From: Trachythela sp. YZ-2020
Lineage: Eukaryota > Cnidaria > Anthozoa > Malacalcyonacea > Clavulariidae
Assembly (NCBI GenBank): GCA_016169945.1
Contig: JADLSH010000279.1
Coordinates: forward strand, 3,100,001 to 3,164,000
Reading direction: 5' to 3'
DNA length: 64,000 nucleotides
This document shows positions 1 to 12,395 of this stretch, one piece after another. Position 1 is the stretch's first letter. The number at the start of each line of letters is the position of its first letter. The notes below the pieces were generated by a model. The model saw only the letters and a program-made list of their open reading frames with translations. It had not been told where the DNA came from and did no database searches. Both the position numbers and the translations under genes were made by a program.

Positions 1-17
1 TATAATACGAGCATACG

Positions 18-283
18 ATGTTACAGGGAAACTTTTAGTTGCAAGTCGCAATGTAGACTGGGTCAAGTCCGTCTCTCTAGAGTCCGAGGAATCGAGCGCG
101 CCGCGAAGCGGCGTTGCACCTCGCGCGCCGCTTCTCGGCGCGCTCGATCCCTCGGACTCTAGAGAGACGGACTTGATCCAAGTCTAGTCGCAATGCAAAT
201 CGTTACAGAATCAAATCAAATTTCGTATAACATCATTTGAATTGACGAGTTAGCGCTAAAAGTTGTCCGATCCCGTGTGACAT
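18..283. repeat. Foldback MITE (family of 53341-53467), interrupted copy
   Basis: The ends resemble those of the intact 53341-53467 element: GATGTTACA plus a GCAAGTCGCAATGC-type arm on the left, and the GAGTTAGCGCTAAAAGTTGT arm on the right. The 54-186 hairpin has inserted into its left arm. Related copies lie at about 27806-29247 (split by other DNA) and 44926-45011 (right part). Confidence 0.55.
54..186. mobile_element. Hairpin MITE with 9-bp target duplication
   Basis: A 133-bp, unusually GC-rich near-perfect palindrome with arms of roughly 55-60 bp. It is flanked by direct repeats of GTCGCAATG (45-53 and 187-195). The homologous DNA in copy 2 (about 27845) has one GTCGCAATG and no insert, giving an empty site. 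A 9-bp duplication is typical of Mutator-like (MULE) elements; the assignment is an inference because no transposase is present. Confidence 0.7.
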
Positions 284-539
284 CACCTATAGATATGAGA
301 GTTTGTAGACAACTACTGCAACTTTAGTTCATTACAACAAAAGTCAAGAACCATTAGGCATTACCCAAAAAATCGTGGTATCTCGCTTTGATTCAATTAT
401 TTTGCATGACTCAGTGGACCGTCTACATTGTTGACGAACGTATACAGCAGACGAGGAAATCCTCGCTTATTAAGAAAGCATTTTGACCTTTTACATAAAA
501 GCGGTTAATCGTTGACATTGACAAATTACATGTCGCTCC

Positions 540-1297
540 ATGATGTTCAGTCTGACGTATTTCAACTGTCTCAAAACCAAGAAAAACAACAAGCGTCCAC
601 TCGAAATGATACCCCTTGTGATCTACACCAGCAGCAAACCCCATCTTTCACGAAATTACCAGATGGTCACCATCATGATAAAAATGGCGCTGTTATTTTG
701 ATAGGGGACTCGATCATAAAGCATATAGAATCAAAGAAATTATCACAAAAACAAGTGTACAAACACACATTCCCAGGAAAAAGGGCAGAAGACATTGCAA
801 AGGAAGTTCGCTCAATCACTGTTCCTCGAACCAATGTGTCACATGTAATAATTCATGCAGGAACTAACAACCTTCGAACCGACTCCGCCAAACAATGTGT
901 ACAAAACATCGAGAACCTGGTAAGCTGTGTGAAAGTCAAGTTTCCAAACGCCAAGATTGGAATTTCAGGACTGATTAAGCGACATGATATTGAAGTAGCT
1001 TCTAAAGTTCAAGAAGTCAATCAAGATCTCAAACAGATTTGTATTAATTACAACACTTATTTTATAGATAATTCTAATATTAACAAATCAGAGTTAAATA
1101 ACAGTAAACTACACCTAAATTCAAAAGGATCTGCACTGCTTGCCGTGCAAATGATCAAATTTTTGAGAGGAAATCGACATAATTCAACCTCGGTACAAAG
1201 AGAGGATTTTCAGGAATCAGCCTTACGGCAGATGGGGAATCTTCTGAGGATGCTATCCAGACAGCCAGATCGGCGACATCCAAAGAAATATCATTAA
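540..1297 (+). pseudogene. LINE ORF1 remnant with SGNH esterase domain
   Basis: This is the 5'-truncated first ORF of a CR1/L2-type LINE. The in-frame start at 512 lies in flanking host DNA, because the host sequence around 505-538 recurs without the LINE in copies 2 and 3. So the true N-terminus is lost. The protein shows an SGNH/GDSL hydrolase pattern: VILIGDSI (block I serine, about 695-720), HAGTNNL (block III, about 854-875) and a C-terminal S-x-LHLNSKG histidine block (about 1103-1130). Esterase-bearing ORF1 proteins are known in CR1-group LINEs, where they are thought to act in RNP assembly or membrane interaction. It lies directly upstream of ORF2. Confidence 0.7.
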
Positions 1298-1302
1298 GTA
1301 GT

Positions 1303-3985
1303 TTGAATTCTGGCCCAGATTTTAATGATAAAAAAACTGCTGAGCGGGAGTCTGAACCTGTGCGGCCGGATGAAAACCGTAAGTGTTTCGATATTAATTA
1401 TAAACCGTTTGGTAAAGGTTTGGTGATGGCCTTACTAAATATCAATAGTCTTTTGGCTCATATTGATGAATTTCGAGTTTTTATGCACGAATCTGATATT
1501 GATGTTATTTCAATCAATGAAACAAAGCTTGATTCGTCAATTAATGATAACGAGGTTTATATTCCCGGCTACGAAATAATAAGAAAAGATAGAAAAAAAA
1601 TGGACGACATGGGGGTGGTGTTTGTATCTATGTAAGGTGCAATCTTAACTACAAAATTTGCGAAGATTTAAGCTCTGATGAATTAGAGTATTTAACTGTC
1701 GAAATTACTAAACCTCGGACTAGATCACTATTAATTACTACCTGGTATAGGCCTCCAGACTCGCCAACGTACCACTTTGATTATTTTGAGAAAATAGTAG
1801 AGAAAATAGATACGACAAATTATGACTTTTTCCTGCTAGGCGACATAAATGTGGATCTTATGCCGGGTGTAACATCAGTCAATGCTACTAAATTGAATGA
1901 TATATTCGAAATTTTGGGTTAAAACAACTTATTGTAGATCCTACTAGAACTACACCATATTCTTCTACACTAATTGATCTTTGTGTTACAGACGCCCCAT
2001 CAAAGATCATAAATTCTGGGATAATAGAACTTTCTATAAGTGATCATGTATTAGTCTATATGACGCACAAGGTCCACTACAAACAAAGAGGTTCACGACT
2101 AGTTCAAATAAGAAACATGAAAAATTTTAATAGAGAAAATTATATAAGAGACTTAGAACAACAAGCATGGACAGACGTGAATTTAAGCAATGATCCTAAC
2201 GAAATGTGGGCAAAATGGAAGAACATGTTAATTAATTGCATTGACAAGCATGCACCACTCAGATCAAAAAGAGTTGGGAAAAAGAAATCCCCTTGGATCA
2301 CTAGCCAATTAAAGCAAAAAATGCGTAAGAGAGATTTCCTGAAAAAGAAAGCTAAACAGACTGGTGATCCATTAATTTGGCAACAATATAAATACTCACG
2401 AAATTCCACGAATAATGAAATTAAAAAAGCAAAAAGTCAATATTTTACCGAAAACCTCGAGGCTAATAAGAAAAATCCAAAATCAACCTGGAAACTTATT
2501 AACGAATTAAACTCTCGTAATGCTTCTAGTCACAAAACCATAACCAATATCAAAGTGGGTGAAGAAACTGTAAATACACCCAAGGACATAGCTGAGACAT
2601 TTAATTCTCACTTTGCTAGTGTGGGTGAAAATTTAGCATCCGATATACCACCATCTGCCGTAGAACCTGAAGTATATGTTGTCCCAGCTGAAACCACATT
2701 CTCAATGAAATCCCCCACTGTAAATGCAGTTTATAAGAAATTAAAAGCAATTAATGAAAAGAAAGCAGCAGGTCTTGATAAAATACCTTGCAAACTTTTA
2801 AAAATTGCGGCTGAAATCGTTGCTCCATCACTAACTCAAATATTTGATAAGACTATAAGCACTAGCATCTTCCCTACAGATTGGAAACTAGCGAGAGTTA
2901 CTCCAATTTTTAAGAAAGGTAAAAAAGACAATATGGACAACTATCGACCAATATCCGTTATTTCGGTAGTTGCAAAAATTTTTGAAAGGCTGACTTTTGA
3001 GCAGTTGTATGAGTATCTGAACAACAACAACCTAATATCTGCGTATCAATCTGGTTTTCGACCATTGCACAGTACACTAACTGCCCTAACAGAAGCCACG
3101 GACAATTGGTCAATTAATATAGATAATGGTCTTCTTAACGGGGTAATTTTTATCGACCTCAAAAAAGCATTTGATACTATTGATCACGCCATTCTCTTAC
3201 GGAAGTTACAAATGTATGGTGTTGACCAAAACGGTATCAAATTCTTTGAATCATATCTAAGTAACCGCAGCCAAAGGTGTTGCGTCAATGGTGAGTTATC
3301 TGAAGCTGTTAAAATAACCTGTGGGGTACCACAAGGTAGTAACTTGGGACCTCTATTGTTCTTAATATATATTAACGATCTGCCTAATTGTCTCAACAGA
3401 GCCTCTCCAAGAATGTTTGCAGACGACACTAATATAAGCATCGCAGCAAAATCCGTAACGGAGCTTGAGCTAATAATTAATTCCGAACTGAAAAATCTTC
3501 ATCAATGGCTACTAACTAATAGATTGAGTCTAAACGTCGCTAAAACGGAATTTATGATAATCGGGTCTCGTCAACGATTACTCGTACATAATAACGAACA
3601 CATAAGCGTGGAAATTGATGGAAAGGCTATCAAGAGAGTTAACGAAACGAAATCCCTAGGCCTACAAATCGATGAGCACCTTACATGGGCACGGCATGTC
3701 GAAAATATTTCCAAAAAGATTGCATCAGCTATTGGAGCTCTTAAGCGGGTGCGCCAATTCATAGATACAAACACTGCCCTGAAAATTTATGGAGCATTAA
3801 TACAACCGTACTTTGATTATTGTAGTTCAGCTTGGGATGGTTTAAATATCACGTTAAATGATAAATTGCAAAAATTGCAAAATAGGGCAGCGAGGGTCAT
3901 CACCAAATCTCGATATGATGCTAGTTCCAGCGACCTTTTTAGTAAGCTGGGCTGGGATAATCTTTCAACACGCCGGAAAAAGTAA
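1303..3985 (+). pseudogene. LINE ORF2: APE endonuclease and reverse transcriptase, frameshifted
   Basis: CR1/L2-clade polyprotein broken by frameshifts. The endonuclease starts near 1423 (LNINSL, then INETKLD with the catalytic Glu) and loses frame near 1608 in a G run. It continues in another frame with WYRPP (about 1741) and LGDINVDL (about 1840), is broken again near 1918, then shows TLIDLCVT and SDH (about 1970-2047). The RT reads openly from 2060 to 3985: a YRPIS block near 2941, IFIDLKKAFDTIDH near 3150, GVPQGS near 3325 and the catalytic FADD box near 3415. The protein stops at STRRKK, without the usual PRTNY...LWNSLP tail seen in the separate LINE fragment at 32741, so the 3' coding end seems deleted. 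The element is probably dead. Confidence 0.88.
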
Positions 3986-4228
3986 ATCAGTAAACATGTT
4001 GTAGTTTTTAATATGTGTAAAAGTCTAAGTGTAAATTGTCTCTGTATCAGTAAATTGTTATTGTAAAATGTTACGTTATTTTTATACCATACTGTAGATT
4101 TTACCGTGTTTAAATAAAGTTTTTTGATTTGATTGATTGATATTCTGTGAAAATTGTTAACCTAATTACACAATAAATATACCAATATTTTTCTAACTTT
4201 TACTGATCTTGTAATAAAATCCACAAAC

Positions 4229-4609
4229 CTGGAGTGATGTTTCTTCCTCCAATTCTAGACCACGTTGTTTCAAGTTATCCTGATATTTCTTGCGCGTTTC
4301 GCCGGCCTCTCGATCTTCCTCGTCTCCGCTGCTTTCGTAAACCAAAACAAAATCAATTTTTCTTTGCCCATCGCGAAAGAACAACCCATTTAATGGATAA
4401 GGGGATTTTCTTAGACCCGAGTCCTGTTCTAACAATTCAATATTATTTTCTACGCTGGACACGCAATCATTCTCCGCGTTTATCAACCCGTCTGAAGAAG
4501 CCCACATTTTGCCTTGCAAGACAGCGCTTGTCTGATTTTTTGAACTGGCGGTTTGTGACTGTTCATCTTTCGTCTTACTTCCGTCGGAAGTCGGGTTCTT
4601 ATTGTCCAT
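4229..4609 (-). CDS. Anoctamin paralog (gene 0), first coding exon only
   Basis: A 127-codon first exon starting at the ATG at 4609 and ending at a CAG|GTTTGT donor (4229/4228). It encodes the Ser/Asn-rich cytosolic N-terminus and the family motif RKIDFVLVYE followed by KKYQDNLKQRGLELEEE. That is the anoctamin dimerisation-domain signature (DFVLVYE..., then NL...GLELE). It is the ortholog-by-duplication of the exons at 29504-29803 and 47135-47512. The rest of the gene would lie to the left of base 1. Intron 1 is interrupted by the LINE at 540-4140, so whether this paralog is still expressed cannot be judged here. Confidence 0.8.
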
Positions 4610-4901
4610 GTTAATTATTAACTCTGAAACAAGATGTGTAACTAATTAATCATTCATGAATTAATTAAACTACATGCAGTGTTCCGAAAGAGACGGAAAC
4701 CCCTTTTGAATTATTTAAACAATTCTTTGGAATATCATGTGCGGTTGTGGGGAATAGCCTGCGTAGCTGGGGATTCTCACATTTCCAGCGCCTCGCGTCC
4801 GCCATTATATTCCTGCCCGCGCTTCAACCCCCAACCCCACGGCCCACGCCAGCTTACTGCGAATAAGAGCCACTATAATTTACTACATGACCAAACCATG
4901 C

Positions 4902-5160
4902 TTAAAGCCCTGGCCCAAATAGTTTGCAAGCGAGAGTTTGCATGAGAGTTTCATCAACTCTCATGCCACGGTCAAACGAGAACAAGAGTTGCATGAGAGT
5001 TGAATGGATATCACAGCGTGTACTGGTCAAACGATGGAAAGCACTCATCAAAACTTGAACCAGCTCAAAGTTGATGAGAGTGCATGAGAGTTGATTAGAG
5101 TTGGTGGCCAAAAACGCAAGAGTCTAGTTGCTTTCATCATCGTTTGACAGGGGCTTTATA
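4902..5160. mobile_element. MITE of the AACTCTCATCAACTCTCAT family
   Basis: Non-coding element bounded by TTAAAGCCC on the left and GGGGCTTTA on the right. Short subterminal repeats of GAGAGTT and its complement AACTCTC lie around a CGGTCAAACG core. Related copies are at about 7156-7386, 30105-30345, 30798-31025, 47835-48080, 48530-48735 and 59937-60177. Copies at corresponding places in copies 1-3 are inherited by duplication; the 59937 copy is an independent insertion. Confidence 0.6.
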
Positions 5161-7155
5161 ACTCAATTGCCCGATTTGAAGTGGAGCGAATCATCGATGA
5201 AGAGGCATCATCCGTCTGGCGGATATAAGGATCGCCGTCTCAGTGTAAACACAAGACGCACTGTCTGGACGAACTAACTAGAATAATGCGATCTATACTG
5301 GCAATGGCTCACGCCTGATGGAAATAAATCACGCCTGATGGTTTCCTGATGATTCGGCTAATGTCTTATTTATACACCATCTATAGTAGATGGATCAATA
5401 CAGAGGGTCGCGTTTATACAGAGGGTCGCGAAGGGTGTTTCAATCCCATTTCCTAGCCAAAATATTTTCTGAATCCCAGTCACTCGACCCGCTGACTTTC
5501 GAAATCTTATTCTCTGCAGCAAACTTTCCCTCCCCAAATCCCCATTCCCACTCCCCAAATCCCATTTTCCCAATGGAAATATAAGCAAATCCAGGCCTTA
5601 GTAAGCCCTGGTCTTCAAACGAGAACGATCAGGTGAGTTAATGCATGGGCCACATTTTTCCTCGACCCAGGGTAGCCCGCGCGGTCAGATCGCAATTTTA
5701 GCGACATATTTGGCGTCTTGAAATGTGTGGCTAACATGCCACGCAGGAGCGATGATTATTTGTAAACAAAGCAAATTGAGCAAAAATACATCATTTTTCT
5801 ATATTTTGTCTCAAACTATTATCTCATTAAAGATTTTGCTGATATATCCAACTCGGACTGGATAAAATTGTCTATTTTGTATGCGGCAGATAGTTGATTA
5901 AATACTCCTTCGATCAAAGGAGAAATTATTAGAATGCGTTTGGAGTCTGTTTTGACTTTTTGTGCCTTATTTCTTTCCTAATGGACTTTGGGACACTTAT
6001 TCAGTGTTATTGCTATTACTACTGAGGCTTAATTCATATGTGATCAGATGTTAGGAGTCTCTTTTTGGATGAAAAATTGAAATAATGAGCCTTGCGATTT
6101 TGTATTGTCTCATGTCACGCTGCGTTTGACTATATATATAGTGCACAATTAATCTAATGCATGTATTATTTATTTAAAGTTGCATGTATGTATACGCTGA
6201 CCTTCATGCTTGACCATATTGCTAATATTTTCTTCCAAATACAAAAAATATATGGCCATGGAGATTGTACTGTAGTTTTACATATAAATATGCATATGTC
6301 TGCGTCGCGTATTACTAGTATTAGCCTATTAGGTTTCATTAAGTTCAATGACTTGCGGCTTCGCATTCTGGCTTCTTTAGATTACTGATGCTGCTTTCCA
6401 ATAACCCCCAATATCAGAGAGACCTTCCTCTTCAATATCTGAAATGAATAAGTCATGAAACTACCAACTATATAAACATAAAATACAACAAGAAATCCGT
6501 CGCACTTGTATCATTGCGCAAACTGAATATATATAACCAACAATGCGGACCCCCGCTGGTCGTAAATAATATACGGCGTGGCGAAAGAAATGGCGTTTAG
6601 CTTTCTTGTTCACATGTATGAATTTCAGCCGTTTCCCCGGAAAGGTTGCAATACTTAAACAAGTATAATTTTAGGCTAGATAGATTAAGCACATCAAAAA
6701 CCTTATAGTTCCAACTTGCGCGGCGTACATTAACATGTATAATGTAGTATTATTCATTTATTCATGTAAATACGCGCAGTTGCCAAATAATTTCAAATAG
6801 AACACAAAATATTTACCGCAATAAACTACATAGACAACCAGGCAAGTTGAATTCGTATAGTTCAACACCATATCTTTCACATTAAACCAATTCAGCAGTC
6901 GGGGAAATCGATTCTATGTTCCGGAGAAACGGATTTCATTTTGACCAGTGTTTATTGACATTTCAGGCTATATATTTCCGAAGGCAAACGAGGAAAAATA
7001 AAATAAAAATCATAAATAAATTCTCCAGGTCGAAATCTATAGCATTAACATCGAAAATCAGCCACAACTTGGTATACTCATATTTTAGCCTTGGCTGAAA
7101 TGTGACCCACGCATTAAGCTACCTGACATGCAGCTAGCTACTAGCTAGCTAGCTA
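5161..7155. other. Intergenic DNA, no gene seen
   Basis: Bases 5161-5640 are duplicated in copies 2 and 3. Bases 5640-7140 are AT-rich, private to copy 1, and contain only short chance ORFs. No protein family, RNA gene or clear terminal repeat was recognised. Confidence 0.5.
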
Positions 7156-7386
7156 GAGAGTTGGCAAGCGAGAGTTTGCATGGGAATTTTCTCAACTCTC
7201 ATGTCCCGGTCAAACTATAAGAGTTGATTGGATATTACCACGCGTAGCAAAAGCTCTCATCAACTCTCATCAAAATTTGAACCGGCTCAAAGTTGATGAG
7301 AGATGGTGAGAGTGCATATGAGAGTTGCCGGTCAAACACGCGCGAGAGTTGCAACTCTCATCGACTCTCATTTGACCGAGGATTAA
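7156..7386. mobile_element. MITE, AACTCTCAT family
   Basis: Second copy in duplication copy 1, with the GAGAGTTGGCAAGCGAGAG head and TCGACTCTCATTTGACCG tail. It is orthologous by duplication to about 30798-31025 and 48530-48735. Confidence 0.55.
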
Positions 7387-8654
7387 GTCTAAGGCGCGCA
7401 TAATTACGCAATATATACATTTAGAAAAACATTTTAGTAATGACTCGTATGACTCATGTCTGATCAGGGAGCACAGCTACGATGGAACGGTTAGTTTGGG
7501 GCTTATCCAAACCTACCCTGTCAACATTCCCTGTGGAAGGAACCGGAGTACCCGGAGAAAACCCACGACTTTCGGTAGAGCGTTGGCCGAGGGGTCCGTG
7601 ACTGCAGTCGCGGGCGTACGAGATTTCGAAATCATGTGATTTCTGACCTGATTTCCTGATTTCCGCTGATTTCAGGACTGATTTCTTGATTTCAGGACTG
7701 ATTTCTTGATTTCAGACAGATTTCGTGATTTCAGTTGTGATTTCATGATTTCTTATCTGATTTCACGATTTCTGCCTGATTTCATGATTTCTTGGTTGAT
7801 TTCATGATATTTTTATTGATTTCGTGATTTCTTGGCTGATTTCACGCTTTATACACGCATTTTGAGATTTATATGAGCGTTTGTGAGCACAAATGGAACA
7901 TATTTCAATGCTGATATTTGGTTTACTGTTAAGCATGTACTTTATAATATCCCATGCAATACGGCAGTACAACTTACATTTATAACATCATATATTAATA
8001 GCCAAAGATGTACTTTACTTTATATTACGCATATTATGAAAATTTTCGCATATTAAGACAAATAGACAGGACAATACATAGCCTGCTCCCACACTATATA
8101 TAGAATATAATATATATATATTTATATTAAAGAGTTAAATCTATATATATATATATACTCTGTATTACTCCGGCTGTATACAGTTATGTTATGTATAGTG
8201 GTATCCAAGTGATATACAGATATTCATGACAATCATGCAATTTTGTGTCAGCGTCATGCAGGCACTTGATTAATAATGGGTATGCTGGTTAATAAATATT
8301 CGTTTTGACTGAAAGCTTTTTATGTCGCAGGCATCGAAAACTGTCGAATTGCATTATTGTCAAGAAAATAGTATCATTTTTTCCTCATTTTAAAAAGGTC
8401 CAATTCCTTTATCGAAAATATAAATGTTTTACTCCATTATTTATTAATTAAACCAGCATTCCCATTTTGCTGCCTATATATGGACATAATTATTTACATT
8501 TTTTTAATTTGCTGGGGTGCAAAGTTACCTTAATCACATTTAACACATTACTGTCAACTGTGCAATATGTGTTCCTCAATATGTGTGACTAGATATAATC
8601 TCACATGTTTACATTTTTCTTTTTTAATCCATCGAGTCGCATGCACTCATAGTC

Positions 8655-8755
8655 TGTTACTCTGTCAATTTTACTTGTCACATTAACCCATTACCTTGAA
8701 GTACCCTACCATTGACAAGTAAAATTGTCTGGCATTAGACAGAGTAAAATACTAA
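8655..8755. repeat. Degenerate palindrome with GACAATTTTACT motif
   Basis: TCTGTCAATTTTACTTGTCA and TGACAAGTAAAATTGTCTGG form an imperfect inverted repeat inside the 7588-10838 element. Confidence 0.45.
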
Positions 8756-9191
8756 AGTAGGGCCATCTGGGTGCATTGCCAGCTAATGGGTTGATTATTT
8801 AAACCACATTTAGGCCATTTAACAATATCCTGGTTTATCATCAGGGCCCGGATCCATTTGTCTTGCCACATGGATATATTTTTATTTTTTTAATATTACT
8901 TTGCAATTGTTTTATTTTAATACTGTCCATTGTCCATATTAAGTTATTATAAATATTAAGTGATGTGCATGAGCATTAATCTTGAAAAATTAATCTGCAC
9001 GCCCGCCCACATGGAAAATTGTTATTGCTACTAATGATAAACCGGGATATTTTTAAATGGCCTAATGCTGGACAAATTCTTACTAGACTTGCTCCAAGTC
9101 TTTTTGTCTTTGTCTTTCTGTGTGTGTATCTATACCATCAATCAAAAATGCTTAATATATATAATTATACACTGTACTTGTACGATGATAC

Positions 9192-9668
9192 CTAACCAAT
9201 CGTACTGTTGCAATAATTATTGCAATACCATGTTTCTGCAGACACAGAGTCAATATATACATTCACAACAACTGTGAAACCACTCATCACAACCGTCACA
9301 ACAAACCATTTGCTCACCAGTGTCCGGTAACCTACAGTGACAATAATTAAGCAATTCTCCACTTTCGCAACAGAGCTTGCTGGTCTTCTATGCTTCAATA
9401 CTGGGAATGGTGTTATCATATGTGTTTCCAAAATCTTCGCAAAGTGTGGTCTGATCTCCTCATTGTTAAATACAACAGATGAGGGATCAATATCACTTGC
9501 CAAACACGTCAGTATTGCCAGAGCATACAGCCCACAGCCTGATGCACCAGTTTGTTTAGCGATATGATAATTATCGGAGACCGCGCGTATTGCGCCGATT
9601 AAAACAGCGAAACTAGTCCGCGTGAAAAGTGTGCGAAAATTAAAGTGCGCGGGATTATATATATGCAT
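9192..9668 (-). pseudogene. Ulp1-like cysteine protease with PHD finger, broken
   Basis: Read on the minus strand, the ORF contains KQTGASGCGLYALAILTCLA (from about 9557 down). This matches the C-terminal part of Ulp1/SENP-type C48 proteases, with the Gln oxyanion residue and catalytic Cys (codon 9536-9534), then DPSSVVF and a MITPFP block. The catalytic His/Asp part is not present upstream. After a frameshift, a PHD-finger pattern follows in another frame (about 9348-9255): YCHCRLP, CCDGCDEWFHSCC. Ulp1 plus PHD is a known arrangement in animal DNA transposons. This copy is truncated and frameshifted. Confidence 0.65.
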
Positions 9669-11822
9669 GTGAGACTTAACAAGAATTAGTACTACGCAAA
9701 TTTACACCTAATTTAAATACAAATTACAAGTAAAGACTGTGTCGCTATAAGGTATATAATGGAATAAATACGTTTCACATGTACTGATCTAGTATATAAA
9801 ACTAATTGTACATCTTACCTAAATTAAAACAATAGAGATTATTTTACAAGGATACGATAAAATACTCGTGAATTTCCAATTGACTTTCGAATAGAACGTG
9901 TTGCACGAAACGTCTCACTTTAACTTTTAAACTTTTCCTATTAAAACAAGCTTTATCCTCGAAGTTATCTAGGGTTTGGCATGTAATACCTCTTGACGTA
10001 ATTATCGGTCAAAAGTGTTGATAACATCAACCTTTACTCGAATCTTTTTATGGCTTTAAAATCCAGATTTTATTTCAAATGAAATTCGATTTCAATTTGT
10101 CAATTAATTGACTTTCTGCATTCAATTAGGTATTATAATTAATAATTGTAATAAAGAATGAGATAATATATCTTTTTTACGAGGCTTAATGTTAAAAATG
10201 ACAGTTTTTGAAATCACGAAATCTCTGCTCAAATCAACGAGGGCGGGTGACAGTTAATTAGCTAATCCGTTGAAGTATGTTAGTAAGGAAATACCAAAGT
10301 GTGGTTAAGCAAATAATGCGTGGGGACACAGACAAGGCAGCCAGGGTTATAATAATATTTATTTCCAGGAAGCTTTCTCACAAAGTGATTTTCAGAAAGG
10401 TCCTGAACTCAATTTACAAAGTTACAAACAAAGGAATACATGCAAACTGCATAACTATGAAAATACTAACGATATCATATATTAATGATGTACTGCATGA
10501 TATAACAATGTTTCGCTATGTATCAAAGTTAACAGTGTAACATAACCTTTCCTTTTTATATTATAGCCATAGTACTATATCTTACAATTTGAATGCCAAT
10601 GCAATAAAATACAACATATTAATAGATGTAGTCGGCTCGGTCTGAGTTATCACTGTGTCCGCTGTGCGAATCAAATTGCGGACTCGGGCAATATCGAGTT
10701 TCAAGTTGATTTCTGATTTCAAAATTCATGTGATTTCACTGATTTCGTGATTTCTGTTGCTGATTTCTTGATTTTTGGTTTGATTTCTGCTGATTTCGGA
10801 ATAGAGTGTACGAGATTTCGGCCGTGACGGACCCCTCGGCGTTGGCTGACTCCTTTCACACAAGTGTCACGAGTCCGCAGCGAGAATCGAACCCACGATC
10901 TCAGAGGTGAAAGGCGCTTGCTCTGACGACTGCGCCACCGAATCCCCCATTTTAGTAAAACCTATCTTTCTAACAAACAAAGTGGGCTTAACAAAGCTTT
11001 CACAACACAACAAGGTCTTGGACGTTTATAAAAGATTCTGCTATTACATCTGCCAGTAATTACCATGCAGTTTATTACTTGAGGATTAAAGCTCACAATT
11101 GTCAGAAGGATAGGCCCAAACAGGAAAGTAAATGATAAATTTGAAAGTTGAAAACGAGATTTTTGGGATTTTTTTTGGGGGGGAGGGGTTTGCGAGATTT
11201 TTTAGGGATTTGTGGATTCTTTTAGTTTTTTTTGGATTTGTAGAGATTTTTAGGGATTTCATAGAGATTTTTTAGGAATTTCTTTTCGAGGTGTACGGGA
11301 ATTTCTTTTCGAGTGATACACCACTTGTACATATAAGAAAAGTATGAAGGTATCTAACATATATCCATGTATGCATGTTTCATGATATTACAGAACTGTA
11401 GTCTGTATACATTCTTGAATTATTTATACTTTGTCCAGTTAAAATATTCCTACTCTATATTACCCAGCTGAATAGTCTTTAAAAAAGGCATGGCATATTC
11501 AAACTTTGATGTGAATATATATACTTTTATATCTATTTTATGATACTTACATTTGTAGTCAAACTGTGTAGTCAACTTTCCTTGATAACAATAATAATAA
11601 TAACTGTGTGGTCCTAGGAAGGTTCCTTGGTGCTTGATGTGTTTTGAGATCGTCAGACAATCGCTTTTATAATCCTGTCACCCTCACAATTCTGGGTAGG
11701 GCCAACCAGGATATAGGACCAACCAGACTTGCCTCCTTGACGCATAGCCACCCCACTAGCTTCTCTCAGTTGAGTGGTTTTAATACGCCTTTCCGGGATC
11801 CGCGACGCCATCTTGCCAAGTG

Positions 11823-12328
11823 TATTGTAGTAATTTGACAGCTCTAATTGCTTTGAATTAATGGTTGGGTAAGAACACAAGGTCTTATACACATGGGACA
11901 AAACTCAAAGAAATAAAAATTAGAAAAGTTAAAAGAAATATGTTTAAATTAAGAAATATGTTTAAATTCAGACCTGCAGAAAGGATAAAATGGGTCAGTT
12001 CACTGCAGAGCAGCGCATATTTATGGTGTTACATTACAACCGTACCCAAAGTTTAGTAGCAGTGACTTTTTCCGCAAATATTTTTCGAGTGAGCAAGTGT
12101 CAAAATATTTTATCGTTGACAGGAGTCTTTTCAAATAAGTTGTAAATTTATCTGAGCATGAATTAAATGAAGAGCAAATTATTGAAAATACGTTTGCAAC
12201 ACCTTGTACATATGAGCGTCAAGTTATTATTAATTTCCTATGGCAATGTGTGGAAGAACTTGTGAGTTGTGTTTTAATTTACGCATATTAATTTGACGAG
12301 GGATTAGAGCTGTCAAATTACTACAATA
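11823..12328. mobile_element. MITE with inverted ends
   Basis: The ends are inverted copies of TTGTAGTAATTTGACAGCTC (left from 11825, right to 12326), flanked by TA. The insert is absent at the matching point of copy 2 (near 32357). No coding content. Confidence 0.6.
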
Positions 12329-12395
12329 CGTTATAGCTTGAAAGGGTTCAGTTTTTTTTTATACACACTGTAGTGTGCGGCGGGCTTAAGATAAT

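Larger units (their letters stand above)
540..4140 (+). mobile_element. 5'-truncated CR1/L2-like LINE inserted in an anoctamin intron
   Basis: Insert of about 3.6 kb in intron 1 of the left-hand anoctamin paralog, in the opposite orientation to the gene. It ends in the short 3' repeat TTTGATTTGATTGATTGA, like the TTGATTGATTGATTGA tail at about 33066-33080. Copies 2 (about 29412) and 3 (about 47045) have the uninterrupted host sequence CATGTTGCTCTATATTCTG. This LINE therefore arrived after the duplication, or only in this copy. Confidence 0.8.
7588..10838. mobile_element. 3.25-kb DNA transposon with 8-bp TSD and Ulp1/PHD remnant
   Basis: Terminal inverted repeats CGAGGGGTCCGTGAC and its near complement (one mismatch) are bracketed by direct 8-bp repeats GCGTTGGC (7580-7587 and 10839-10846). 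Copies 2 and 3 have one target copy and no insert. Both ends carry many tandem TGATTTC-type subterminal repeats (about 7640-7850 and 10700-10800), likely transposase-binding arrays. Inside is a broken Ulp1-like protease plus PHD finger gene. An 8-bp TSD fits hAT or Zisupton/KDZ elements, and some of the latter carry Ulp1 domains. No transposase is recognisable, so the class is an inference. Confidence 0.8.
7440..10949 (-). mobile_element. tRNA-derived SINE, split by a 3.25-kb insertion
   Basis: Read on the minus strand from 10949, the head looks like a tRNA: GGTGGCGCAGTCGTCAGAGC (A-box region) and GTGGGTTCGATTCTCG (B-box region). The body follows, with the TTTCTCCGGGTACTCCGG stretch seen in several animal SINEs. 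Bases 7588-10838 have been inserted into the body. Unbroken equivalents are at about 31105-31330 and 48815-49040. Confidence 0.7.

Noticed and set aside
9065..9277. Plus-strand 70-codon ORF in the 7588-10838 element
   Set aside because: No protein features; it overlaps the PHD-coding region of the opposite strand.
10870..10949. Functional tRNA gene at the SINE head
   Set aside because: A- and B-box-like sequences are present, but the arms do not close a full cloverleaf, and the sequence continues into a SINE body shared by three copies.
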